Positions 46,564 to 58,358 of a stretch of 64,000 nt of DNA are shown in pieces. Position numbers and translations under genes: made by a program. Source of the DNA: Vitellaria paradoxa (taxonomy: Eukaryota; Streptophyta; Magnoliopsida; Ericales; Sapotaceae). The stretch lies in NCBI GenBank assembly GCA_019916065.1, contig CM034240.1, positions 19,391,894-19,455,893 on the forward strand. Reading direction: 5' to 3'. How positions within the stretch are numbered: position 1 is the stretch's first letter; every line of letters begins with the position of its first letter. A model generated the notes under the pieces. It was not told the origin of the DNA. It was given only the letters and a program-made list of their open reading frames with translations, and ran no database searches.

Positions 46564-47674
46564 TGTAAAGACCCATATTTTTGTTTAATTTACTTCAAAT
46601 TTTATTTTTATTTTTATTTTTATTTTGTTAGATTTATTTAGTGTGAAATATATATTTATTTAATGTGCAAGCCTAGTAATCATTCTTTTTGTGTACATGC
46701 ATGTGTATTTATATATATAGGGATGACCATATTCCTACTGGAGGAGAGAAGAGGTGCATATGTTTTAGTTGGATGAAGGAGAGGTGTATACCTATTGGCT
46801 AAGTGTGTGGCAATAAGTTAATGAAGTGTAGGGGATGCCAAAGGTTGGTTGATGAAAAATTCAAAACTTGGCTTCTATGAGAAGCTTGGGGTGGGTTTTG
46901 ATGGAGGAGTTAAGAGGGGATTCATATATCTGTGAGTGAGAGTTGGGATATTTAGTTTGTTTATATAAACCCCTCCATACTTATTCTCTAAATTTTTTCT
47001 CTAATAACCTGACCTAGAGAGAAAAAGATAGAGAAGAAAGTCTTCGTGTAATTCTTGTAAGACCGTGTAAGGAGGAAGAAGAGAGGAATTTCATACAACC
47101 TTTTTCGAAGCGTATTCTTATCAAATCTGTGTGTGGCTCAGAGGGTGTTCGCCAAAGAATTTATAGGAAGAACCAACCTGAGTTGATAGTAACACTTATA
47201 CACCAATCGTCTACGTGTGAGTAAGGTAGGTGGGGTTAGCACGTAGGTTTACTTTTCTTATTATGTTTGTAAAAGCATGCTTATTTAAGTATGTCCACGA
47301 GTTGGTATTTGACTTATATTTATTTTGAAAGGACTATGAAATTTCTGAAATTTAATATTAAATGTTACAAGAAAATGCTTGAAGGGTTTTAAAAATACAT
47401 TTTTGGACATATTTGTGAAGCATGCTAATATATTTTGTATTTATAAATAGATGAGTAAAATAAATCAATTCATACTTTGAATTTTGACAAAAGGGATTTT
47501 ATACATATTTTGAGTGGGAAATTTATGTATTTTGATGTTTAAAAATTTTCTTTTTTGATTTAAACTTTATAAACTTTCTGAAAAAAATGAAGGCTGAAGC
47601 CTCACGCTGCCTGCTGGCAAGCTACAAAGTATTCTAGATTTTTGTTCAAAAAAGCTGAAATCTAGGTAGCTGGA

Positions 47675-47810
47675 AGCTTCGGGCTACTTGCGCCTCAACT
47701 GCGAGCTATTTTGTTAGAGGGGTGATGGTTTGAGCTACCTATGCCTAAATTGCGAGCGATTTTATCAATGACGTGAAACTTCGAGCTACTTACGCCCAAG
47801 TTGCGAGGTC
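47675..47810. repeat. Degenerate ~50-bp tandem repeat inside the solo LTR
   Basis: Three units with cores GAGCTACTTACGCCC..TTGCGAG or close variants, beginning at about 47675, 47726 and 47778. Confidence 0.65.
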
Positions 47811-48295
47811 TTTTTCTTAAATATTTAGATTTTTGAGATACTTTTATCCTAAAATAGCATAGATTGTTTTAGACTGTTGTTATGACATATTAAGGTTATT
47901 TGGGTTCTCAACTTGCTTAAATCTTATGCTTTTTAAACATGTGATATTGTAAGTTTGTATGAGGTTGTTTACTTATTTAAATAAAAGCATGTATGGGTAA
48001 CATGGAACTTAAGCTTGGAATACATTATACTTTTTAAAACTTATAAAGTAAAGGATGAATATAAGGAACCTAATTAGGGAGAATCTTGTGTATGATGTGT
48101 TGTTAAAGGAATATGAATTGATATTAATTTTTTATACTAGGGTCATAGAGGGTACTAAAAGAATGGGTTTTAGAGTTCAAGGGTTGAAAGTCCCAAAATT
48201 TACGTTGGGTGGTTTAGCATAGCCCGTAGGCTATAAACTTACAAAGTGTATATGCGGCTATATCAATGTATATTTAGTCTATTAAATAAGGCAAA

Positions 48296-48515
48296 ATTTG
48301 ATAGACTGAGATTATGGGGCCAGGGCTATCAATAGACCAGGATTGAGGGATTAGGGTTATAGGGTGATAGGCTGGGACTGAGGAACTAGGGTTGTCTATA
48401 CACTTGGGACTTCGAGACTATTTGTACTCCACGATTGAGGTCTGGGAATTTGTTTTGATAGACTAGGATTATGAGATCAAGGCTATCGATAGACTAGGAT
48501 TGTGGGACTAGAGCT
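48296..48515. repeat. Degenerate ~31-bp tandem repeat inside the solo LTR
   Basis: Units of the form GATAGACTAGGATTGTGGGA followed by CTAGGGCTATC occur at about 48300, 48332, 48364, 48458 and 48489, with an unrelated stretch of about 60 bp between the third and fourth. Confidence 0.65.
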
Positions 48516-49285
48516 ATCTGGATTATTTGAGTTTAGTTTTGAGTCCACAAACTAACCTTACAGAGTACCAAACCCACAATAAGATATTGTGATGTGTACT
48601 GTGATTGAGTTGATGAGTATTATTTAGAATGAGACTGTAGGCTCATGGCTACATGATTATTTAATATAAAATGACATGATGATTATGGACATGGTGATAA
48701 TATTTTGAAATTTATGAAGAGTTTATTAAATTTTAAAGTTAATTAAGTATTATTTACCTTGTATGATTAAGAAACTTATTATTATATGCTTTATACTGAG
48801 CATACGTAATTTAGTGCTCATCCCCTACAGCTGATCTTGCAAGGGCAAATGCATCGTGATGGACTTATAAAATAGAGTAGCTAATTTTGGAATATTTTAT
48901 TTATGTTATATGTATTTTGGATTTTAACTTTGAGCCTGGTTTGAGGCTTAATGTCTTGTAGCCCCTTTGTGGCATTTGTTAGATCTTTGGAGTATTCTAA
49001 TGGTGAATACAATATTGAATGTGTTTAGCATGATAAAAAATGAGATAAAGTGAGATAAGCTGTGAATTTGTAATTCGTGTAATAAGATAAAAAATGAATA
49101 ACTTTTAGAGTTTTTAGCGTTTTCACTATTTTTGTAAAGTTTTTTGTCTCTTCAAACGGAGCCATTACAATCTCACTTCTGCTCTGATAGTGTTTGATAT
49201 ATGGTTATTTGTGATGGTTTTGAGATTTAGTCCTCACATTCCCGAGTTATAAATTGAGTTATGGATCTCGGGACGTGACCTAATT

Positions 49286-50821
49286 CTTATTTTTTGTTAA
49301 GCATTTTTTATTTTTAAATATTATTTTTATAAATTAAAATTAATTATTACAAAATTTTAAGTCGACTCAAATTTCAAGTCATATTTCGTTCGTTTGACTC
49401 ATTTTACACGCGTGATGATGCCTAGTCCTAGGCTATGTGGTCCTCACAATGGGAAAAAGATGTACAAGAGAAATTAAACAGGAAACGTGGGGAATTTGGA
49501 AATTGGACGAGGGGTGGGAGAGAGTTAAGTCTCCACACGCATCTTTGATAATGACAATGACAGCAAAGTTTGATTAATTGCTCGTAATTCAACCATTGAT
49601 GAACAGCCCTTTGCTTTTACCTTGTGCCACCGCCGTTGGGTAATTGAAAAAAAAAATTATATTTTTCTATTAAAAAATTATTAATTTTATTAAATATATA
49701 AAAAGTTAGTTCTTATGAAATTAACAATTTTTGATGTAAAAATACAAATATTTTAGTTACTAAATAAAAAAATAAAAATTAATTTTTGCACTAAATAATT
49801 AAAATAATTTATTAAATTCATAAAAAATTAACTTGCTATTAAATTATTAAAATTTTAGTAAAAAAAAAAAACAAAAAAAGAAATAGTTTTAGTTACGAAT
49901 TAAGAGTTTTTCTTTCCATATTTCCTTTTTCTTTCTTTGTTTTTGGCTTTTACTACTTACCTAGGATAGGATTCGGTGAAAAAGGCAAGGTCTGAGTTAG
50001 TGAAAAAAAAAAAAAAAGAATAGAAAACAATCATTCGTTCACAATATTGTTTTGGTAGTAACTATGGAGAGTGGGTTATGACGAAGGTAAAATGATATGG
50101 ACAACTTACACAGCAGACTGTTTAGTTCTATCACTTGCTCTTAGAAGAAAGTTACCTAGAAACACATTCTTTTAGGAAATAATTTAATAATATCTTCGAT
50201 CCTTTTGAAACTATTTTTGTACAAAATGGTAGAGGTACGCCCTACCGTTTAATAACGTTCATGATTTATGTTTTTTTTTTTTTAATTTATGTTTACAGAT
50301 TTTTAAAAATTGACAATAAAAATGTATTTGTTAAATTTTTTATTAAATTACATTAATATAAAATATATTTTATTAAATTCAATTAATTTTTTTAAAAGAT
50401 AATCAAAATAAATATTTTTTACAATAAAAATGAATTACCGTAAACAAAATTGCATTTAAAGACAGTTTTAATTTTTATTTAAAAAAAAGACAATAGTAGA
50501 AAATAAAAATCAAAAAATATAAATAGTTACATATAAACAAAAAAATAACAGCGTTATCATACGGGCTATCTTTAACCTTTTTCTTTTAATTGAAAAAAAT
50601 AAATTTACTAAAGTCATGACTAATTAATATTAATGTTTACCTTTCAAAAAAAAATATTAATGTTTAATTTATGTGGGACTCGCAGAAATTAAAAATTAAT
50701 ACTTGTAAGTTGTAACCCAATAATAAGGTAATACTGTAAGAAAAAGTAACGTAAACAAAAAATCTTAAGCCATAGTAAATGGTATGAGATTTTCATTACA
50801 AATTATTATTATTATTATTAT
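49286..50821. other. AT-rich intergenic DNA
   Basis: No coding region. It holds poly-A runs (49861, 50007), AT-rich low-complexity blocks and an (ATT)n run ending at 50821. Confidence 0.55.
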
Positions 50822-51439
50822 TGATGAGGAGAATTTTCGTACTTGGTGAAATGACCCAATTGTCCTTGGGTCAGTCCCATGACGGGTAAACTGTCGACCC
50901 ATTGAAGTCAGTCCGGGTTCGGATGGTTGACTGGTCATCTTGAGCTTGAATTAGTCCGGGCTCGCGTGAGTGACCGATCGTCTTAAGCTCGGACCAGCCC
51001 GGGATCGATTAAACAGTTGGTGACAAATGAGAATTGCAGGCGTATGAAGATATTTCTACGAGATTTTCGTTATTCACAAGACGAACTTTGCGTGGAGAAA
51101 ATCAGGAAAGAATATTTTAAATTATTCAAACAAGGCAATCGCAGGAAATTAGGGGAGAAGTTCTCAATCTCTATCCCGAAGAAGGGGGAAGGAAGCCCAT
51201 AAAATGGGAAAAAAAATCACAAAACAAAGGTAAGAGGCAATAACCCTAATTTATTGAGGTTTAATTTTGCTCAAAGTTACTAACTTGATCGTTGGAGGTG
51301 TTTTGGCAGGCACCACACCGGTGTTGTAAGGAGCGAGGCGTTCAACTAAAGTCAGAGGATCCGAAATCAGCGACCTAGTTGCGGCCACGAAGTTCTGTGA
51401 TCATCAATTATTATTTCTAATTTATTTGCGTGGACAACA
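50822..51439 (+). mobile_element. Probable solo LTR of a Tat/Ogre-like gypsy element
   Basis: It begins TGATGAGGAG and ends TTGCGTGGACAACA. The interior has the GTTGGAGGTGTTTTGGCAGG and CACCACACCGGTG stretch seen in the R/U5 part of Tat-type LTRs in many plants. No primer binding site follows the end, as would be expected in a full element. No 5-bp duplication could be confirmed, because the left flank is a (TTA)n run. The 61-codon frame at 51017-51202 lies inside it and is not a gene. Confidence 0.45.
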
Positions 51440-54400
51440 TTAAAACGGTAGCGAGCTATCGCTCCTCTCCCTGCAACATATCAGCTATCTTTTGTCAATA
51501 CTTCATTTCTTTTTTCAAAGTCATAAATAACAAGATGACTTTGAATATTTGAATAGTCCAAGTGAAATTTCAAAGTTATCTTTTTCTTTCTTTATTAAAA
51601 AAAAAAAATGTTTAGTATGCCTTACACTTCGGATCAAATTTAGATTAAAATCACTTGCCAATGCAACCAAACAAAATACATAAATAAATAATGATAAAAA
51701 CGTAATCAATTATACGAAAAATTAAATTTGTTTGGTACAAATTTTCGAGAATATATTCAATGTTATTACATCTTATTCTTGCACAAAAGGATTACAAGCA
51801 AAACATTCAAGAAAAACTCCCTCCTCCATTTTCTTCTGCAAATCCTTAGGCAATAGCGCGTGTAAAAACCTTCTTGTCTCACACTTTAAATCTACTAAAA
51901 ATTTGGTTTAAATAATTAAAAATTGATAAACAATTTCTCGAAACTAAATAAACTCTTAATGACATTCGAACACAAATTAAAAATGACCAAAAAATTCAAT
52001 TCTAAACGATTGTGTTCGAACACCTTAGTCTGTGTTCAAATGTGTAGTGATAATCTTTTTTCCTTTACTTGTTTTTTTTTTTTTCTCCCAAATTTTAAGT
52101 ACATTTTTTTTTAAATTGTTCGAACTACCCCGTCCGTCTATCCAAACTTCAATGATGTAAAGAGGAGCATTTAATTTAAAAATTTATAATGATTTAAAAC
52201 AACGTATTATTTCCATATTTTCCATTCGATTTGGGCACCAAAGTGTAATTTTTTGATGGGTAGTTTAGGAAAGCACAGTTCTAAAATATATTGTAGAAAT
52301 TAATAGTCCAACTTGATGACAATGTTTACCAATTAAGGTGGTGGGTAGCTATATGAAAAGTACCCTTAACTTGTCAACTTCCAAATATCTAATCAAGCTT
52401 CTTGCATGCCATGACCATCTTAATTTAGGGAGGGTTTGGTTGAAAAAAAATTGATCAAAAAATTTAGTAAAAATATAAAAATTTGATGTAAATGTAATAT
52501 GTGATAAAATTTAATTGAAAAAAATATAAACTTTTTGTAACTTTTGGTAAATTTTGATATTTAGTTGGAGGCCAAATAGCCCTTAATGGTTGCCTCTTTT
52601 AATTTTTTTTTTAACATTTTCAGTACACTATGTTTGAATTAAAAGTTTAATCTATTTATAAATGCCTTTTAATTTTTTAATTTACTCAAATAAAATTATA
52701 TATTTAAGATTTTATATTTCTTTTTCCTCCTATTTTTCCTATCCTAGTCTTTTTCCTCTTAAACTCCCAATCCAAATTATTGAGGAAACAAAAAAGAAAA
52801 AAAATAAAAAATATATAAAATAAATGAAAAAAATATATATCCTTATTTGAAAAAATTAAAAATATAATAAAATAAAAGACATTCATCAATATATTAATTT
52901 TTAAAATTTTGCAAATTTCATTTTTTTTTTATCTTTTATCACAAACTAAACCAAAATAAATAAATAAATAATTAAATCTCTATAACTTTATTTTTTCATT
53001 AACAAATTTATGATGCAGACAGAGTCTTGCAGGGCTATATTGTTGTTTTGTAATCATTTACCATAGCAAGTACATTAGTCAATTCACGCCGCGGTTGGCA
53101 GCCACTAATCCATGTATTTTCAACATATATTTTCTATTCAAATTTGTTATCATCTAGGTCGATCGCCACTGGTGGAGTATGAATTCAACGCTCTGATAGT
53201 AAAAGCATTTGATCCGTGTTTCATTATTTATTTTACAGATTTAATATTATTATTTTTTAATTTATAGATTTTACTCAATGGCAACCGAGTTTTTATAATT
53301 AAATTCCATCACATTAAAATATTAATTTCTTCTCTTTTTTATTCTTTATTTAGTTTTTATAATTTTCATATAAATAAAATTATTTAAGAACCACATTGTT
53401 ACTAATTATATATTATTTTAAAAGTAAAAAAAATGCAATTGCGACAAAAAGAAAAGTAATGGATTATTTTATTATTTTTTATGAATTAATTGAGTCTCTC
53501 CATTAAGAGACTATCCCTAATGAGTCTCGAACATACATATCTCTATTAGGAATACTATTAAACCCACATGCAAACCATAATCATAGAAAAGAATTAGCTT
53601 GCCACCAACTAAATATACAGTTATGTAATCAAAATGTGTTTAGAATTCTCATCTCTTGAAAACTAAGCCAAAAAATAAAAGTGTAGAGTGACGCAAGATA
53701 ATAATCTCTCCTCCTCTTGCTTTTCTTCTTCTCTTTTCCTTATCGTTTTCGTCTCTTTTATTCCATCTTTTTCTTTCTTTCCTCTTCTATTTTCTTCTTC
53801 ACGTGCATGCGTGCCCACACAATTCTTCTCCCAAGTTTCAACTCCCAATGCATAGAATTCCCTCTCTCCTCTCTATATCAGCTCAAAATCTTGTCTGATG
53901 AATCATTCTTTTTCCCCCACTCATGCATGCAATGCACTTATATGTGAAAAAGTGAAATGGGAAGTACAATTACCACATGCAACCTCCCTTAGATAGGTGG
54001 GCATTCGAATGTTTAGGTGGATCGTTGCCTGTTATCATACGTATGAACATGTGTATAAAATTCAATTAGTGAAAACATGTCAACAAACACAGAAAACACA
54101 CTGACGTACATACGAATAGTCATTTGCACATATGCCCATGTAACTGAGTTTCTAGACTTGGAAAAATTTTAGGAGTTGAAGTACAAGTTTATGCGAAATG
54201 ATCATTTATCCCTTATTAAGAAGTTAAACAAAATTTAATTGAAATAAAATGAATAAAATATTCAAATAAATGCACTTATCGTAACATATTACATTACTCC
54301 AACCATCCCCTTCAATTATTGGAAATGCTCATCCCATCACGTTTCTTGTGTGATCGCGTACAAGAATCTACTCAATTGGGCAACCCTAGGACCATTATCA

Positions 54401-56318
54401 CGATTTTTCTTGATTCCAGATGGTGCCATAGGTTTTGATAACAAATGATTTAATGTACTACAAGTCTTTTGTTTAATCAATGAATATCTAGAAAGAAACG
54501 TAGATTTTATAGATAATTCTTTCAAACAAATTATTTTATTAATCAAAGACAACCAATAGGCCATCTATACTTACAAAACTTAAATAGAAAGTCCCAATAA
54601 AGCAAAATTTGAAACTAGGAAACAAAATTAAAAAAAATATATATAGCAATAAAATAACTACAAAAATTCTTAACTTCATAAGTTAGCTAAATATATTCTC
54701 TAAAAATGAAAAACTCAAGAATTTAGGATTGAAATAACAGAATTAATCATCCGAAAACAGCCAGTCATGACTATAAGATGTGAAAATATGTTCATCTATA
54801 AAAAAAAAAAAAAAAAAAACTCAAAATATACATATCATAATTCCAAACTGGACACCGTAATGTGATTTGGATCAATATTTGCTTAATTTTTAAAAAAATC
54901 CCTCTGTTCTAAATAATCTAATACAATATAGGTTGCATCATTATCTACCTAAAAATGAAGACTCCTTTAAAATTAACTTCTTATAACCTTACATAGTCTC
55001 TAATCAAAAGTTCAAAACTAACCTTATAAAATTTCAAAATTTTGGTTCATGTATGGACCATAAAATGCACTAGGTTTGGACTGTGCACAAAGTCTAAAAT
55101 TTCAAGTCTCATCTTCTTATTCAAGTCTCAACCTCATATTACACTAGCTCTAGATCATGAGTTAATTTTTGGTCCTTTGCTCATTTCTTCTTTCCAATTT
55201 CTTTTACACTCCGTTTGGAATGATGAATTTGATATGATTTAATTTGATTTCATTTGATAAGAATCTTTATCAATTCTTATGTTTAAAATTGAAATAAAAT
55301 TTTATAAGTTAGATTTGATTTCAATTTATAACTTAAATTTTGAGTTTTTATTTTATTTGAAATCTAATTCAAAATAATAGAATTCGATAAAAATTCATTA
55401 TTTTTTTAAGCCATCTAAGCAAATAGATAAATTTATCCTCATATATTATATTTATTGTATTTTTTACCTTTTATTAATGTTGTTAAACTTAATACTTATC
55501 TTAAATCAAATTAATTCAATTCTTAAATTCAAAATATATTTTAAGTATAAAATTTTTATTTACCAAATCAAATCAAATTAATTCTTTATTTTAAAATCAA
55601 ATATATTCTAAGAGATAAATATTTTTAAATGAAGTATTAAGCTCATTCCCACGTTTGATTTCTTAACCGCATCAATTGCACCCTAAAATAACACAACTCC
55701 ACTAATGGTCACATTCACATAAATGAGTTAAATTTAACTTAGAAAGAGCCCGATTATGCAATGAACCTTGTAAATATATATAAATTGTGTAATATTTAGA
55801 AGTCATCAAGGAATATTGATCACATCCAGAAGCAGGCAAAAATTAGGTCTAATCTGTAGGTATTAGCAAGAAATATTTGAGATCAAGCCCACTTGTCTTC
55901 TCTTGTCAAGGATTTATCGAAGTGGCCTATCCTAGTTTCATCACATTAATTAAGGTTGTTCTAGCAAAGATGACGGATGCCTGAGCAGAATGGAGCAAAA
56001 TGAGTGTAATGAACACAGCGGTGTTTTCAAGGTGCGAGGATGCCGTGGTCTGGACGGTGGGCTGATGGCTAACACAAGTTACGTGTCTAAATAGTAGATT
56101 AGTGCCGTACGTTCAAACAGTCAAAAGTCTTTGAGCTGGTGTGCCTTTGTGGTCTGGACGGTTGCACGATAATTTTACTAAAAACTACACTTTTTGAGGA
56201 GGTGATATTATATGTATCACTGAGTTTTGGAAAAAAAAAAAAAAGGTGTTAATTTTTTTTTTCAGTTAACGGCTAAAATATTAATTTTTTTATATATTTA
56301 AAAAGGAAAAAAAGTTAA
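51440..56318. other. Intergenic DNA, no gene seen
   Basis: About 4.9 kb, AT-rich. Poly-A/T runs are frequent (51598, 52070, 52921, 54800). A pyrimidine-rich stretch lies at 53705-53880. A diverged repeat resembling other plant MITE-like sequence (TGGAATGATGAATTTGAT) occurs at 55215-55420. The short open frames, such as 54337-54564 on the minus strand, match no family I recognise. Confidence 0.5.
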
Positions 56319-56600
56319 GTGACATTTGATTTATTTTTTTATTTTTTGTTTTCTGTTTTTATTTTTTATTTTCTATTTTGATCTCATTTTTTATTTTACG
56401 ATTTTAAAAATAAGAAAAACAGTTCAAAACGTACTTGATTACTTGTATTTTTAAATTTTGTTTTAAAAAATAAAAAATATGTTTACACGTGAAATGAAAA
56501 ATGTTAAAAAATTATTTTGAGCGTTTTTAATCCGAAGGAAGGAAAATCTTAACGGTTGTCTATTTTTTTTTTCAAACAATTACTAGAAACTAAATAAATT
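56319..56600. mobile_element. MITE-like repeat, copy 1 (diverged)
   Basis: Matches the element at 61279-61600 over most of its length (GACATTTGATTTATTTTTTT against GTCATTTGGTTTATTTTTCT; CACGTGAAATGAAAAATGTT against CACATGAAATGAAAAATGAT). The right end is eroded. Confidence 0.6.
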
Positions 56601-57158
56601 ATTGTCGTGAATATGGATACATTATCAATTATGGGCTCGTTTGGAGTCATAAAAAAAATCAAAAAATTTTAAAAGTTTTCAAATTCCTCCAATCACATTT
56701 TACCACCTATCATTTTTACATCACATCAACCTCATCCATTGGGTTTTTTTGGGACTTCAAATGCCCCCTATGTAAATCTAAATTATTTTTGTTCTCCCCT
56801 TCTCTATCTTTCTTTTCATGCGCGTGTTTGGATTCAATAATGTATATTAATTGCAATGTTGCAATTTACAGGTCCATACTTATGTAAAATGGGTGTTGGT
56901 TATTAAGAGGGTGATTAGTTTGTTTCTTAATTGTCATCAGCACCAACTTAGATGTTAGAAATATATATAACCTATTTTTTTTTTTCCCTTTGATTCAATA
57001 TCATATATGCATAATTTCCACTAGTTATTCTTAATTTCAAAGTGGGTAGTTATATAAATATTCTTCGAAGAAATAAGGGGAGGACTGGCGCACTATGTAC
57101 TAGTTTATTATCAAATACAAGTTTTGAACGGTTGAATCTTCTTAGAAGAAATTCAAGG
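56601..57158. other. AT-rich spacer
   Basis: Non-coding. A stretch at 56635-56765 (GGGCTCGTTTGGAGTCAT ...) has the look of another degraded MITE end, but no pair was found. Confidence 0.4.
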
Positions 57159-57660
57159 GCTCTGGTTGCGATCTCAATTTTTTATTTCTCTACTACTCTC
57201 TTTCCTTAATTCCCTCTCTCACTAAATTTTGTTTACATTAAAAAAAATTTTTATTTATAAGAAAATAGATCTAACTTTGGAAGACAAAGGTACTCAAGGT
57301 ATCTTTTATATATATTTTTCCTTATTTTTTGATTATTAATTTACTAATTTTTCTTATTTTTATTTTAAAAATATTTAAATTTATATTAATAAACAACAAT
57401 GATTTGAAAATTTTATATCAATAAAAATTTTATCAACATAAATTTAAATATCTTTTAAAAAATAAAAATAATAACAATTATTAAATTAAGGACTAAAAAT
57501 AAAGAAAAATATAATAGGTACCTAGAATACCTTTGTATTATAAAATTAGATCTATTTTCTTATAAATAAAATATTTTTAAGTGTAAACCAAATTTAGTGA
57601 GAGAGGGAGTCAAGGAGAGAGATTGGTGGGGAAATAAAAATCTGAATTTTCAACTAGAGC
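57159..57660. mobile_element. Foldback element, ~500 bp, with long inverted arms
   Basis: The left arm reads GCTCTGGTTG ... CCCTCTCTCACTAAATTTTG ... AAGAAAATAGATCTAACTTT. The right arm, on the other strand, reads GCTCTAGTTG ... CCCTCTCTCACTAAATTTGG ... AAGAAAATAGATCTAATTTT. The arms are about 210 bp each and nearly meet in the middle. Nothing coding. Confidence 0.8.
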
Positions 57661-57759
57661 ATTCGTTATGGAAGATCTTGCTTCCTAAAATTGGGTCAAT
57701 TAATTTGTTGGTAGATGTCAAATCTAGCTAGCGGCTTTGAATAAAAATACAACCCCCTC

Positions 57760-57799
57760 TCTCTCTCCCCCCCTCTGTGTGTGTGTGTGTGTGTGTGTG
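57760..57799. repeat. Compound (CT)n / (GT)n microsatellite
   Basis: CT-rich run with C tracts at 57760-57775, then (GT)n to 57799. Confidence 0.85.
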
Positions 57800-58358
57800 G
57801 TGAAAAGATTGATAAGCATGCATTATCACGATCAACTTTGTTGAATGAAAGAACTGTTTAACAAATGATCGGTTCTTGAAAATTTTCTCTGCCACCTTTG
57901 GATAGAAAGAGCAAAATCAAATGCCAGATTAAAATAAAGATAAAAAATGAAAAACAAAATTATCCAAAATAGGTAAAATTTGGTATATTTCACCATCTCA
58001 AGATCTTGTAATAAGTACAGAGCATTTATGCTCCAAAAAGACCGCATTTAAACGTTAATAGAAACATCATTTGCTCTTTTACTAGCTAGGCCTTCAATTC
58101 CAATTGCATAAAAATAAATTGCAACTCACAGTTAAAAGAAAAAAAAATAAAAAAATCTAGACGTGATATCATTTTTCATGTATATAACATAAATACATGT
58201 AGCATGGAAAACTTCAATCTACAATTGTCTTAAGTTTTTCCTCTCTTTGCAAGTAGACAAATTAACAACAAATCAACAATCAGAGATGACAAAGAAACCT
58301 CTCTAATCTATGTCACAGTATATATATAAAATGACCTTTAAGTGTCACTCACTTGTGT
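57800..58358. other. 3' flank of the MYB gene
   Basis: AT-rich, no second gene. It should contain the MYB 3' untranslated region on the minus strand just left of 58359; the end of the transcript cannot be placed. Confidence 0.55.

Larger units (their letters stand above)
46564..49280 (+). mobile_element. Solo LTR, 2.7 kb, Ty3/gypsy (Del/Tekay-like)
   Basis: Starts TGTAAAGACCCATATT and ends ATCTCGGGACGTGACC, a pairing typical of long LTRs from Del/Tekay elements (usually ending ACA). It is flanked by a perfect 5-bp duplication TAATT (46559-46563 and 49281-49285). No internal coding sequence lies between, so it is a solo LTR left by recombination. A TATATAAAC box at about 46964 may mark the U3 promoter. 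Two short tandem arrays lie inside (47675-47810 and 48296-48515). Confidence 0.82.

Noticed and set aside
47675..48515. The repeated units as a possible CRISPR or satellite array
   Set aside because: Units are few, degenerate and lie inside an LTR with a perfect target duplication in a plant genome. They are internal LTR repeats.
51017..51202. A 61-codon plus-strand frame, basic and peptide-like
   Set aside because: It lies wholly inside a probable LTR (50822-51439), so it is better explained as part of a repeat.
54337..54564. A 75-codon minus-strand open frame in the gene-poor region
   Set aside because: No recognisable domain, no promoter or splice context. AT-rich DNA of this length yields such frames by chance.
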